From: Chamaecrista fasciculata
Taxonomy: Eukaryota > Streptophyta > Magnoliopsida > Fabales > Fabaceae
Direction: 5' to 3'
Assembly: GCA_003254925.1 (NCBI GenBank)
Contig: QANZ01002974.1
Location: forward strand, 73,888-137,887
DNA: 64,000 nt
Shown: in pieces, positions 48,743-60,557 of the stretch
Layout of the letters: each line of letters begins with the position of its first letter
How positions within the stretch are numbered: position 1 is the first letter of the stretch
The notes under the pieces: model-generated
Told to the model about the DNA's origin: nothing
Seen by the model: the letters and a program-made list of their open reading frames with translations, nothing else
The model's database searches: none
Program-made: the position numbers and the translations under genes

Positions 48743-51476
48743 TCATTTGCACACGGTCTTCAGCCTCTTTGCAGCTTGAACAAATCCCACAATCACCTGC
48801 AACTCGTCCATTTGCTGCACAAATACAACAAAATAATTCATGATTTCGGGTAAAATGGTTCCTACTCGTGCATCAAAATCTCATAGGACTTGAGCATATA
48901 CACTGGGATTAACATTAGAATAGTACAGTGGATTTCATAAATTTCCTTGCCGTCAAAGAAATAATCAATTCACCAGGAAGTATGAAACATATAAGTGATA
49001 ACTATGAGGGCCGGGACAAGAATGCAGTTAATAATTTCTTGGTACCTGAGACATGAAATGCCTCTGAACAACATCTACTAACTGCTCTTTTGATGGGTTT
49101 GGAACGGCATCGACCTTCAAGTCCATTTTAGATGGCTTGTCAGGACAATAGAAACACCAAAATAAGAAGGCGAAAAATAAAGGTCCATGAACTTACGAGA
49201 TTAAAGTGTCGCCAATATCTCCACAATGCAGCCATCTCCAGTTTGCTCAAGTCAACCTTCTGCATAATGATTTAAAATTTACATTAATAGTTGAAGTAAC
49301 ATCAAAACCAATACTTTCAAATTACCAAGTGACTGTCATTGCATAGTAAAGTAACGGTAAAGTTGTAATACCGTGGACCGTTGAGGTGTAGAGATGGAGC
49401 CCTTGGACTGGGAATCGCCAGAGAGGGACCTGCTGATAGTCTTGTGAGATGATCCGAATGATCTCTGCATTCTGTGCCTCGACTTTTGGGACTTTTGAGT
49501 GTCATCAGATGCTGAGAAATTAAAGATAACACAAAGAAAATCAGAAATAGTGGTGGGGTCAATAAAAAAAATAAAGACAAAAGACACTAGAGCTTTTAGA
49601 ATAGTAAAAGCAAAAGGTGAAGAGAATGGATCCAATGCGCCAATCTATACCACTTTCTAAATTCTAAACCCAGGGACATGGAAGCCAAAGAAAATAGTTA
49701 ACTAAAATATCATAGTCGCCAAAGAGAAAATGACACTTTGATTGAAATAAAATGTAGCACATTATGCTATCTTAGTTCAAATTTAAGAGAAACGGCCTTA
49801 ACATGTCACATCTCTTAACACCAGTTAACATGCAATAGACCACCGGAAGTAGTAAGATTCTTCTCAACCAACAACCATCAAATTAACTTTCAAAACACTT
49901 CTGAGAAAGAAATTCAAAAGACATAGAAAAGTTAGGAAACCTATACATCAAACTCACCCATATCCGATCCATTCCACTGCATATTTTCAAATTCAATGTC
50001 ATCATCTTCCTCATTACCAGTGGGTGGTTCAAGCACACTAAGAGCATTCCTTTGTAGCTTTACCTCAATACCATTTGTCAGAACCTGCAATTTTGACCCC
50101 ACGAACAATATTAGAAAATCATCTAAACTACAAAAATTGCTTCTTGAAATAAAATGAATGGCTGGATGATAGGAGAACTGTGCATTATGGGGGATAAATT
50201 CCTTTCTCTCTCCAAACACTTCGTTTAAGCAACTGAGCAATGCTGCCGCTGCCAACTTATTTGTAGAAAAGATAAGTGAATGAACACAGAGACAGAAAGG
50301 GGGAATCGGTGGAGCATGATCGAGAAGAAAAAACAAAATAGGCTTATTAAAATGATATCTTAAGGTGAAATCAGTGAAGAGATAACCAAAATATTATCTT
50401 CTCACCATCAAGAGGAAATATGAATTTAGCTTGCAAAGTATAATTTGTTTGTGTTTTTCAGAATATGTAGTCAGGATATAGGATAAGCCATAAAGTGATT
50501 TCTGAGCAAACCAGGCTCACCCAGTGTACGAGGAATGAAACAGTAAATATTTATTCCATACTTTTTACCAAAGAAGGCATTCAAAACATGCATGTCATAA
50601 GCAGGTAGTAATTTGATAGCAAAACCCACCGTCAGCCTAAGAAAGATCCTCGAGCAGAGATTAACACCCACTTAAAAAGCAATTCCAAAATATGAACTCA
50701 CCATTACAATTAAGTAATCAAAACATAGCTGTTTTACCTACTTCGATAACTAAGAGAACGAAAATGGAAAAATAAGCAATTGATGGTTATGGAGCACCCA
50801 CTATAACACCAGATCCATATATAATCTCGAACATGCAATGAACACCCAAAAGTAATGATCCAAAATTGGGACTCGAAAAATAAATAGGCCAGTAAAATCA
50901 ATTCAAATTACAAAAACAAATACCCAAGACTCGAAAATCTATTATTAAAAGATGTCTATAGAGTGATTAAGACGATAATTTCTGCGATAAGGGTTCAAAA
51001 CCTTGTGTTTGAGTTCAAAATTAAAGTATCAAAGAACAATAGAGGCGCTTCGAAGGGATAAATTTGTCCAAGCAAATGAAAAGGTTAGAGTGATAACGAA
51101 ACAGCAATACAATAAAAATATAAATAATTCACTGACATTGCTGTCGGGATTTAATAATTATGGGGCAAAAAAAAAAATAAACGACATTGCAAAAACAAAA
51201 ATCAGTCTCCGGCAATCAATCGCAAAAACTCGAAGCCATTTTCACGGTGAATCAAAAATTGGTGAATGAAATTACCAGCCAATGCCAGCCGCCTAGCCCG
51301 ACGGCTTTCTTAACGACACCTCGGAGACCCACGAGAACCGATTTGGTACGGTTATTTCCAGTGACGACGACTTTGGTATGACGAGGAAGCACAGAGAGCT
51401 CCTCTTCGCTACTATCTCCACAGCTCTGCAAGTGCGAGAAAGCACCATTGACGGAACTCTCCATTGCTTCAAGCAT
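48743..51476 (-). CDS. AFR1/AFR2: SAP30-like histone deacetylase complex subunit
   Basis: Six coding exons with GT-AG joins: 51276-51476, 49958-50084, 49372-49511, 49197-49259, 49046-49114 and 48743-48814. They sum to 672 nt and encode 223 residues. Residues about 37-90 hold the plant-conserved block with VVVTGNNRTKSVLVGLRGVV and NGIEVKLQRNALSVLEPPTG. An acidic EEDDDIEFE stretch and a Ser/Arg-rich linker follow. The C-terminal SAP30 domain (about 160-215; LEMAALWRYWRHFNL, NPSKEQLVDVVQRHF) is the Sin3-binding region. In Arabidopsis the two SAP30 function-related proteins are part of a histone deacetylase complex that dampens FT expression; this is family knowledge. I cannot tell which of the two Arabidopsis copies is closer. 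The first exon and upstream GA-rich sequence fit a compact promoter near 51480-51800. Confidence 0.92.
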
Positions 51477-52128
51477 TTTGATTTTTGGGTTTCAACTGAG
51501 GGAATTTTGCCAGTGGAAAAACCAAGCGACAGCTCCAAAATTAGTAATCGAAATTGCACACAACCGGAAGATCATGCGTCGGTGATGAAGGAAATGGGAG
51601 TTTCAGGAGCAAAAGAGAATGGATTAGAGGAGAAAATTGGGAAATTCTGTTGAGAGAAAAAACACAGAGGGATGGAGGAGAGAGAAAGAAGCGTTTTTTT
51701 TTTTTGGGTTTCTGGTTTTGTGAGTAAGAAAGAGACAGAGAGAGAGTGACTGGTATTGTTTATTGGTGTGTAGGTATGAATCCCGACGAGAGAGAATGGA
51801 CAAATAGGAAGGTGCCACGTAAGAGGGAGTATTTAATCATGGGGTGTGTGGAGAGCTTATGTTACGGCATGAAGGGCATGAGGAGGCAATACCACGCGCC
51901 ACCCACTTTGCTTTTTTTTTTTTTTACCGTTCACTTCGTTGACCTGTTGACTATGCGTTAAAGCAAAGCCAAACTATGAAACTACCTTGCGAGACCCGAG
52001 CGGACCTTATCCATCAAATGACCTAATTGCCCTTATTTACCATCTTGTATTGTCAAAATTTTAATTCAAGTTATAATATAGAAATTTATCATCATGTTGT
52101 CGTTGTTGTTTGTTATATAGAAATTTAT
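51477..52128. other. 5' flank of the SAP30-like gene
   Basis: Presumed 5'UTR and promoter. CT-rich tracts on the coding strand at about 51660-51760 resemble plant pyrimidine patches. Open frames overlapping this part have no domain support. Confidence 0.4.
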
Positions 52129-52137
52129 TAATTTTTA

Positions 52138-52567
52138 GGGTAAATTACACTTTGGTACCCTGTGGTTTGACCCTATTTCACTTTGGTACCATGTGGTTTG
52201 AAACTTGACACTTTGGTACCCTGTGGTATTCTCCATTAACACTTTGGTACCCTTTGGAGCTATTTTGTAATTTTAACCATAATAAATTTTACAAAAATTA
52301 CATATTGACCCCAAAAAAATTTAAAATTTTTCATTTTAGTCCCTATATAATATGTATCCAGGGACCTATTTATAATTTTTTGAAAATTTTTTGGGGTCAA
52401 TATGTAATTTTTGCAAAATTTGTTATGGTTATAATTACAAAATAGCTCTAAAGGGTACCAAAGTGTTAATGGAAAATACCATAGGGTACCAAAGTGTCAA
52501 GTTTCAAACCACAGGGTACCAAAGTGAAATAGGGTCAAACCACAGGGTACCAAAGTGTAATTTACCC
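52138..52567. mobile_element. Mutator-type MITE, near-perfect palindrome
   Basis: It begins GGGTAAATTACACTTTGGTA and ends ...TACCAAAGTGTAATTTACCC. The two arms of about 190 bp each are almost perfect inverted copies, and each holds four 'cactttggtaccctgtgg' units. The 9-bp duplication TAATTTTTA is exact at 52129-52137 and 52568-52576. The open frame at 52254-52445 crosses the palindrome centre and is not a gene. Confidence 0.92.
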
Positions 52568-52580
52568 TAATTTTTATATT

Positions 52581-53377
52581 GAGTAAACTAACTTTCCGGT
52601 CCCTAAATTTTGGACACGGTGACAGATAGGTCCCTGAATTTTACGCATTATACTAGTCAGTCCCCGAAATTTACAAACGCCTAACTAATTGATCCCTCTG
52701 TCATATTGGTGTTACAAAAAAGCTGACGTGGCCATAACGGACGCTGATGTGTCCCATTATGTTCTGACGTGTCCCGTTATGACCACGTCAGATCCAGTTA
52801 TATTCAAAAAAAAAAAATTTGTGCCACGTCAGATAAATAGCCACACATCAGCATTTTTAAAGTGCACTTTGCGGTCCCTGACCCATTTTTATTCTATTAT
52901 TCTCAATTTCCCCTCTATTTTTTATCATTTTCATTCATTTTAGTCCCAAATCCTCAAAATAAAATTGTAAAGTGTCCCAAAACTCTTCCAAACATTTCAA
53001 TTTAGTCCTTAAAAATATTTAAAACCCTAAATTCTAAAACCTGAAACCCGAAACTCCAAACCCTAAACCATAATCCCTAAAAAAAAGGTTTGAGTTGAAC
53101 AATTAGGTCCTTGACCCATTTTTATTCCATTATTCTCAATTCTCCCTCTTTTTCATCATCTTCATTCATTTTAGTCCCAAATCCTCAAAATAAAATTGTA
53201 AAGTGTCCCAAAATCCTTCCAAACATTTCAATGTAGTCTTTAAAAATATTAAAAACCCTAAACCCCAAACTCTAACCACTAAACCCCTAAACCCTAAATT
53301 CCTAAAACTTAATTTTTTTTTAAAAATCTTCATCTTCATCTTCCCCATTTAACATAAATCCCTAATTTTTTTTAGGG
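52581..53377. mobile_element. Orphan left arm of the Pack-MULE family
   Basis: From GAGTAAACTAACTTTCCGGT onwards this copy is collinear with the left arm of the element at 56304-58535: the 'caaacgcctaactaattg' and 'gctgacgtggccataacgg' words, the ACGTCAG repeats, the duplicated block with 'atttttattccattattctc', and the CCCTAAA-rich tracts. No inverted right arm follows, so the copy is truncated. It starts only 4 bp after the target duplication of the neighbouring palindromic MITE. Confidence 0.8.
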
Positions 53378-56294
53378 TAAAACACTACTTTAATATTTCA
53401 CCCTTTAGGGTAAAACACTACATAAATCCCTTTAGTAAAGTGGTATGAGTAATGATTGCCTCGAAAGTTGTGCTAAAGGAGGAAGTTAATAAAGGAGATT
53501 TTTGGATTGTTATGGTAAAGGAGGATGGAGATGTGAATGTGGGACCAAAATGTAATTTTTGAGTACTGAATTGTAAATTTTTTGGGACTAGATTATATAT
53601 TTTTCCTGTTTACTGTCTTTTAATTTTATTTTAAAATTTTGATACTACAAAAAATATTACCCATGTATATAATAGAGAAGGGAGCAAAATGTATATTTTC
53701 TGGGGTATGAATTATGTATTTTTCTAAATTTTCTTCTTTCGTAGTTGCAGAACAAAAAATATTAGCCATATATATACAGAATGATGGACCAATATGTATA
53801 TTTTTTACACTTCAAAAAATATTACTTATATATATACTGGAGGAAGGACCAAATTGTAAAGTCTTGGGGAATGAATTATATATTTTTTTCCATTACTGTT
53901 TTTTAAATATGTTCATAAATTTTTAAACCACAAAAAATATTACCCATATATATACTGTAGGAGGGACCAAAACCTATATTTTTTGGGTCTTGATTATATA
54001 TTTAACTCATTGATCAAAATGTAAATAACATGGACTTAATAATTTTATTTTAAATTTTTACTCTAAAAAATATTATTAAATAATTGAAAAATAGAGGAAG
54101 GAATACGAATATATCAAAAATTATAGGCCAAAGTCCTATTTTGGTCCCTCAGTTATGCTCCATGTTCCAAATTGGTCCCTCAGTTATTTTTTGTTCCATA
54201 TTGGTCCCTCAGCTATATATTTTGATGACTCAAGTATTGACTTATTAAGTTAGCATTATTTTTTAAGTAAATTAATATAAATTATATATCTACACTATAT
54301 TATATGTCTAAGGGTCTTCTGGTAGTCGGTCATTTAAAATTATAGTATAAAATAAATTATTACATCATAATACATAAAATAAAATAATTTAAAATGTATA
54401 TACAAAAGAAAAACCCATCCCACGTCCATGTATCATCCCATCCCACGTTCATGATGTATTATTTAAATAAAATCTATCCCACTTCGTCCATCTTTATTTT
54501 TTTTAGGCCAAAACGTGATTCATCTTCATTAACTTATAATAACATATCTATCTTAATTTTAAATTTTTCTTCACCAATTTCAAATAATTTTTTCTGTTGA
54601 TTTTTTAATGTTCAATAAAAAATGAAAAGAAGTTATTTTATTAGTAAACTTTTTAATTAATATTTTGAATATTTTAAAATAAAATGAGAGAGAGAGAGAT
54701 GAGTAAAAAAATAGTACAAAGGAGAAAGAAAGTTGTAAGGGTAATAAAAAAATATTTTTATATGCAATTTACAAATATGTCATTTGAATATTTTATTATT
54801 TTATAGTAAAAAGTAGGTAATTATAGGTAGTTGAGTAGGGATATGTTAGTAATTTAAGAAGATAAATGAGAGATAAACGAGATAAATAAAGGAGGGAGAG
54901 ATTTTTTTACTGTAACTCTGGTATTAAAGGAGTGATGGGAGATAAAGGAGGATAAAGGTTAATAAAGGAGGATAACCTCCATTGCCAAACGCATCCTAGG
55001 TATGAACTAAGGGCTATTTTGTAAAATCGAATTTGGAAGGACAGGCTCAAAAACAAACTAAAGAAAAATAAAATAAGCATCCGGAATTTCATGAGGGGGT
55101 CCCACTTTTGCAGAGAAGGATGTACCTGCCAACCATCGGTATCAGGAAATATACGGATGATCTGCACCGTTCATTTCCATAGATTCATACTTTCACAGAT
55201 TTTAACAAATTCACAGAAATATATAATACTTTAATCCTTCACGGTCACACTTCACAATTTTTCCTACATAAATTATCTTTTTAAATTACTTCCTCCGATG
55301 ACGTTAGGGAGAACTTTTTTATTTTAAAATATCTGATGTTTTATAAATTCAAGAGAATATTAATTATTTGTATATCATTTTATCTTTATTAAATATAATA
55401 TAGTCATAAATGAATAAATATTTTCTAAGTAATTTAATAGGGATAGTTTAGTATTTTTATCTCATTTTTCTCTTCATTTTAAGTGATCTAATCTTTTCTT
55501 TGGTCTGTGTGTACTTACCTTAAACATCAAATATATAGAATCAGATGGAGTATTTTTTAGAGAAGCATGATTAATAATTTAATATTTCACGCCAAATGTT
55601 TCTGCCATGTGGCCTGCCCTGCCCTTGGTGAGCCCCCAGGGTCCAACTCAGCTAAACTTTTACTTACCAAAAAAATATCTGCCACGTGTTCATTTCTTTA
55701 AAAAAAGTTAATAATTTGATGTCTAAAAATTATTAAATTAACAATTTAGTCTGTAAAAATATTATTCAATTTTTGGAAAATTAAAATTCAACTCTTTTTA
55801 GAAACTAATTTATGTATTTTTTTTCAACATTAAATTGTATATTTCAGAAATAAAATTGTTAATTTACTTTAAAAATAAATGTAACAGGATAGCGACGACT
55901 GTGCTTATTTTTTGTTTGTTAATAGAAAATGTAGGATTTATTATTTATATTTTAGTTTAACTCTTATTTTCTATCCAGACTAGAAAATGTATCGTATTTC
56001 AAAAATTGTTAAAAATTTCTGTAATACCTTACTATAAATTTATAAGATTTAACAAATTTATTATATCAGTCGTGTTATTATTAACATGAAACATAAGTCA
56101 AAATAAACTAACAATATTTTTGTTCCTAAACGAATCTCGTATTTTTATAATGTTATTACTTTGTTTTGGTTTAAATCGACCCTTCTATGAGCTATCATCC
56201 ACCTATTGTTTTTTAAAATTTAAAATTGACCCCCTTTTTTTTTAATAAAAAGCTAAAATGTACGCTTCTCCTAAAATAAACATTAATTTTTTAA
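53378..56294. other. Intergenic, AT-rich, with degenerate tandem repeats
   Basis: At about 53640-54010 a unit containing 'acaaaaaatattacccatatatata' and 'gagggaccaaaatgtatatttt' recurs about four times with spacing of roughly 60-140 bp. The remainder is AT-rich with 'ttggtccctcagttat' fragments near 54140-54220. No gene is supported. Confidence 0.45.
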
Positions 56295-56303
56295 CATAAA
56301 TAT

Positions 56304-58535
56304 CGAGTAAAATAACTTTCCGGTCCCTGATTGTTGCACTCGTTGACAAATAGGTCCCTGAATTTTACCTATTGTACTAGTCGGCCCCCGAAATTTGCAA
56401 ACGCCTAACTAATTGGTCCCTCCGTCATATTGGGATTACAAAAATGCTGACGTGGCCATAACGGACTCTGATGAGTCCCGTTATGCGCTGACGTGTCTCG
56501 TTATCGCCACGTCAGCACCGTTATATTCCAAAAAAAAAAAAAGCTACCACGTCATAAAATAGTGACACATAAACATTTCCTCATTGCACTTATAGGTCCC
56601 TGACCCATTTTTATCCCATTATTCTCAATTCTTCTTCTTCTTCATCATCTTCATTCATTTTAGTCCCAAATCCTCAAAATAAAATTGTAAAGTGTCCCAA
56701 AACTCTTTCAAACATTCAAATTTAGTCCTTAAAAATATTTAAAACCCTAAAACCCTAAAAAAAAGTTTGAGTTCAACAATTAGGTCTTTGACCCATTTTT
56801 ATTCCATTATTCTCAATTCCCCCTCTTTTTCATCATCTTCATTCATTTTAGTCCCAAATCCTCAAAATAAAATTGTAAAGTGTCCCAAAAAATCTTTCAA
56901 ACATTCCAATTTAGTCCTTAAAAATATTAAAAACCTTAAACCCTAAACCCTAAACCCCTAAAACTTAAAAAAAATTTTAATCTTAATCTTCATCTTCCCA
57001 ATTTAATATAAATTCCTAATTTTATTTTAATCCCTAAACCCCCTAATTTTTTTTAATCATCTTTTTTATCTTCATCAATTAATTTCATCTTCACCACCAT
57101 TAACGGCGTCTCTCTTTCTGAAAGTGTTCTTGTTATTGTGCATCCAAACCTTCAAAACCCATGGTCTACCCCAATCTCATGGCAAAACTCTTGAACCAAT
57201 TCCTCGTCTCTTCTCTGCATCTTCCACCCAACTTTCTCTGCAAACTAGTACACCTTATCCTTCTGATCTTGCGTGAACTTGGTCCTGAACCGCTTCCTCG
57301 CGTTCGGGCTCGGCGTCCCCAAAGTGTGAGCCGGAGCCGCCGTGCTCTCCGGATGAGCCGATAACCCAGCTGACAGAGCCAAAAGCATGTGCGGTGCCGA
57401 GGGGTAGTACGATGACGAGATCGGCGACGGGGAAGCTGAATTGGGGCTCCGATTCGACGCTTGAAACGGCAAAGGCGGCGATGGGTGGTGTCGATGGAGT
57501 GGCTGATACTCGATTACATGGGTCGCCGAAAACGGCTCCTCCGGCTCATGGCGGTGGAAATTGCGGTGGCAGCCGCAGGCGCCGCACTTGATTGAGCTGG
57601 GGTCGGCGGAATTGGAGTTCGGAGATGGCATGAAATATTTCATCTATTTGGATTTAAGAGTTAAAGAGTTAAAACAAATGGAATGAATTTTTTTAGGGTT
57701 TAGGGGTGAAGATGAAATTAATTGATGAAGATGAAAAAGATGATTAAAAGAAAATTAGGGGGTTTAGGGATTTATGTTAAATTGGGAAGATGAAGATTAA
57801 GATTAAAAAAAAATTAAGTTTTAGGGGTTTAGGGTTTAAGGTTTTTAATATTTTTAAGGACTAAATTGGAATGTTTGAAAGAGTTTTTGGGACATTTTAC
57901 AATTTTATTTTGAGGATCTGGGACTAAAATGAATGAAGATGATGAAAAAGAGAGGGAATTAAGAATAATGGAATAAAAATGGGTCAAGGACCTAATTGTT
58001 GAACTCAGACCTTTTTTTAGGGTTTAAGGTTTGGGGTTTTAGGGTTTTGGGTTTAGTGTTTGGAGTTTGGGGTTTTAGGGTTTAAGGTTTTAAATATTTT
58101 TAAGGACTAAATTGGAATGCATGAAAGAGTTTTGGGACACTTTACAATTTTTTTTTGAGGATTTGGGACTAAAATGAATGAAGATGATGAAGAAGAGGGG
58201 GAATTGAGAATAATGAGATAAAAATGGGTCAGTGACCTATAAGTGCAATGAGAAAATGCTGATGTGTCACTATTTTATGACGTGACAGCATTTTTATTTT
58301 TTATTTTTTTGGAATATAACGGTGCTGACGTGGACGTAATGGGACACGTCAGCGCATAACGGAACACATCAGCGTCCGTTATGGCCACGTCAGCATTTTT
58401 GTAACGCCAATATGACGGAGGGACCAATTAGTTAGGCGTTTGCAAATTTCGGGGACCGGCTAGTACAATGGGTAAAATTTAGGGACCTATTTGTCAGCGA
58501 GTGCAAAAATCAAGGACTGAGAAGTTATTTTACTC
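56304..58535. mobile_element. Pack-MULE-like element, 2232 bp, carrying a ZF-HD gene fragment
   Basis: The termini are CGAGTAAAATAACTT on the left and AAGTTATTTTACTC on the right, and the exact 9-bp duplication CATAAATAT is at 56295-56303 and 58536-58544. The inverted arms run about 56304-57092 and 57707-58535, roughly 0.8 kb each, with a few percent divergence by eye. Each arm contains ACGTCAG-rich DNA, an internally duplicated block of about 180 bp, and CCCTAAA tracts. Between the arms lies a captured host gene fragment on the minus strand. No transposase is present, so movement would depend on an autonomous Mutator element elsewhere. Confidence 0.92.
57093..57645 (-). pseudogene. Captured ZF-HD homeodomain gene fragment (broken)
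   Basis: On the minus strand, 57643 down to 57245 encodes the second half of a ZF-HD dimerisation zinc finger ([11 protein letters not shown], then [18 protein letters not shown]), a Pro/Ser-rich linker, and the start of the homeodomain ([17 protein letters not shown]). A stop codon (57245-57247) replaces what is normally a glutamate. The frame then resumes with FAEKVGW and MQRRDEEL. A one-base frameshift near 57157-57165 precedes the third helix (KVWMHNNKNTF). The N-terminal half of the zinc finger is missing. ZF-HD factors bind DNA through the homeodomain and dimerise through the zinc finger, but this copy cannot encode a full homeodomain. Its position between transposon arms shows capture, not a native locus. 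Confidence 0.9.
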
Positions 58536-58544
58536 CATAAATAT

Positions 58545-59689
58545 CTCTCCCCACCTATTACCTTTCCCGCCATGGTGAAGCAAAATAAGCCGTGGATCTA
58601 ACCAGACGAGTTGTGGTGACCGTCGGATCATTTCCGGGCTCTTAGGCAATCCAACTATTAGATTTCATTTTTATAAAATACACTCAATGGAGGACGTGTG
58701 TAATTGTTAACTATACAATTACAATGTTCAAGAAAAAGGAAGAGATTAGCTTTTTGGATATCACAGACATAAAATAAAAGGGCAAGGACACACTTTGGAA
58801 TTTAATATCAAGTGCGAATTGCTAATTGATAGATACCTTTGAACAAGAGAGAGAGAGAGTTGTATCACCACGTTTTAAAAGATCAACTAATCATTGAATC
58901 GTTCATGATTTATAGATTTAGTGGTAGTTAAATTATGATTAATTATATCCAATATGTTATATTTTTTCTGTACAATGTTCATTTTCTGTACAATGTTATA
59001 AAAACAAAATTTTGTTTTTTCTGTACAAATAAGGGTTCAAAATAAAAATATTAAATAATAATTATAGTCAACAATTAAAGATGATATTTGAAATATTTTA
59101 ATATACTAAATTTAAAACTGTAAACAACTTTGACATAATTAGAATCTTTAAAGTATATTTTGAATTGATAAACAACTCAGTTGTTTACAAATGTATATTG
59201 ATTTGCATATAGGTTATTTAAAGTATAGTGAATTATTATTTGAACCATTATTAATTCACCGAGTTGATTTATTGAACTCACATTTTTAGGAAATTTAATT
59301 GATAAAATCTCAATTCATAAAATATTTTAACTCACATGAGTTAACTTACTTAATTCATAATTCATAAATTGTGGTGAGTCAACTCGATAAGTGAGTGAGT
59401 TGACTTATCACCAACCCACTTATTTATTATTTTTTTAACAAATTATATTTTGAATATGAAAAACAATGACATTTTTAAAAACTATTAATGTTATGTAAAA
59501 AATATTATTATTACTATATGATAATTAGGTAATTTTTCATCATTTTATGAATTTTAGTACTAGCAAATGTATTTAAAATTAAAACAACAAACAACAAAAA
59601 ATGAAAATAAAAAACGATTTGATGGGTTAAGTGAACTGAGTTAGCAAAATTCTGGTTCACCAAAATTTATGGTTCGCGTGAGCTAGAAC
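58545..59689. other. Intergenic, with a possible decayed MITE
   Basis: At about 59255-59420 and 59620-59695, words such as ACTCACATGAGTTAACTTAC and GAACTGAGTTAGC resemble the interior of the MITE at 2619-3059, suggesting an old related copy. No gene is supported. Confidence 0.4.
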
Positions 59690-60271
59690 TCGTGGTATGA
59701 CACCATCACCAATAAAGACTTGTACTGGTGCACCATAGGAAAACTTATCACAAAAAAAAAAACTGTCATCTATTGAAAGGTGATTAGAAGCCCCATAATC
59801 CACATATTAAGAGGAATCACAAGAAAATTCAGGAGTAGTAATCATGACTTGTGGAGATGGTTTTCTAACTCTAGTATGAGATGCAAAATGATCAATGATT
59901 GTATATCATGTTTCTAATGACGTTTTACAGCCAATAATTTGTCCCAAGAACGACTCAGAAATAGACGAAAGAATCTAAGAAAGAAGCAAATTATCCTGTT
60001 GAAACCAATCAAGAAAAGCAGTAATGATTTTACCGGATGTTACATCAGAGGAAGAGAGGAACTTTGGAGGTAGAGATGGATCAATTTCAGTGAATTTGTT
60101 GAGCTGATAATCGAAGATCATAGGTTTAATCTGCTAATACCAAGAATGAAAATTATTATTGTCTAACTTTACAGAAATGGAATGTGAAAGACTGATTGAA
60201 GCAGGAAGAGGAACAACATTCACCATTGTAGAAGGTTCAGCTGCCATTGAAGGCGTGAAGGTGATCTCCAT
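59690..60271 (-). pseudogene. Decayed Copia gag fragment
   Basis: From an ATG at 60271 on the minus strand the translation runs through a Copia gag N-terminus: SISVKLDNNNFHSWY, then a stop where W or K is usual, then a QIKPMIF segment, FLDWFQQDNLLLS and a LGQIIGCKTSLE segment. A large internal deletion then joins it to a protease-like piece (VDYGASNHL) near 59780. At least three stops and one deletion disrupt it. It belongs with the primer-binding site and LTR immediately upstream, so this is the 5' end of a dead element. Confidence 0.8.
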
Positions 60272-60284
60272 AGAGAGGCTTAGG

Positions 60285-60296
60285 GCTCTGATACCA
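60285..60296 (-). other. Primer-binding site of the Copia remnant
   Basis: On the minus strand TGGTATCAGAGC directly follows the LTR end (TTAGCA). It is the initiator-methionyl-tRNA primer site of plant Copia elements and fixes the orientation and LTR boundary. Confidence 0.88.
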
Positions 60297-60557
60297 TGCT
60301 AAGCTAAGAGAAAATTATGATGAAGAAATTGAAAATGAGAAAAGAAAATTATTACATTAATTGAATGAGAAGTGCATGAAAGCTTTTATAGAAAGAAAAC
60401 TACACCAACAACTGTTATACATAAAATAGAAAGGCAATAACAAATACTAACTAATAACGTAATGTAAAACAGAATGCTGAGCTGGAGCTTTAAGGAACTG
60501 CTGAGCTGAAGCTTAAAGAAACTAGCTTCAGAAACTATACTTTGTCAAAATCAAACA
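60297..60557 (-). mobile_element. 5' LTR of the Copia remnant (261 bp)
   Basis: On the minus strand the LTR starts TGTTTGATTTTGAC and ends AGCTTAGCA, with a TATA-like TCTATAAAAGC near 60390. Most of it is duplicated in tandem together with flanking DNA (60307-60644 and 60645-60982). Confidence 0.8.
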
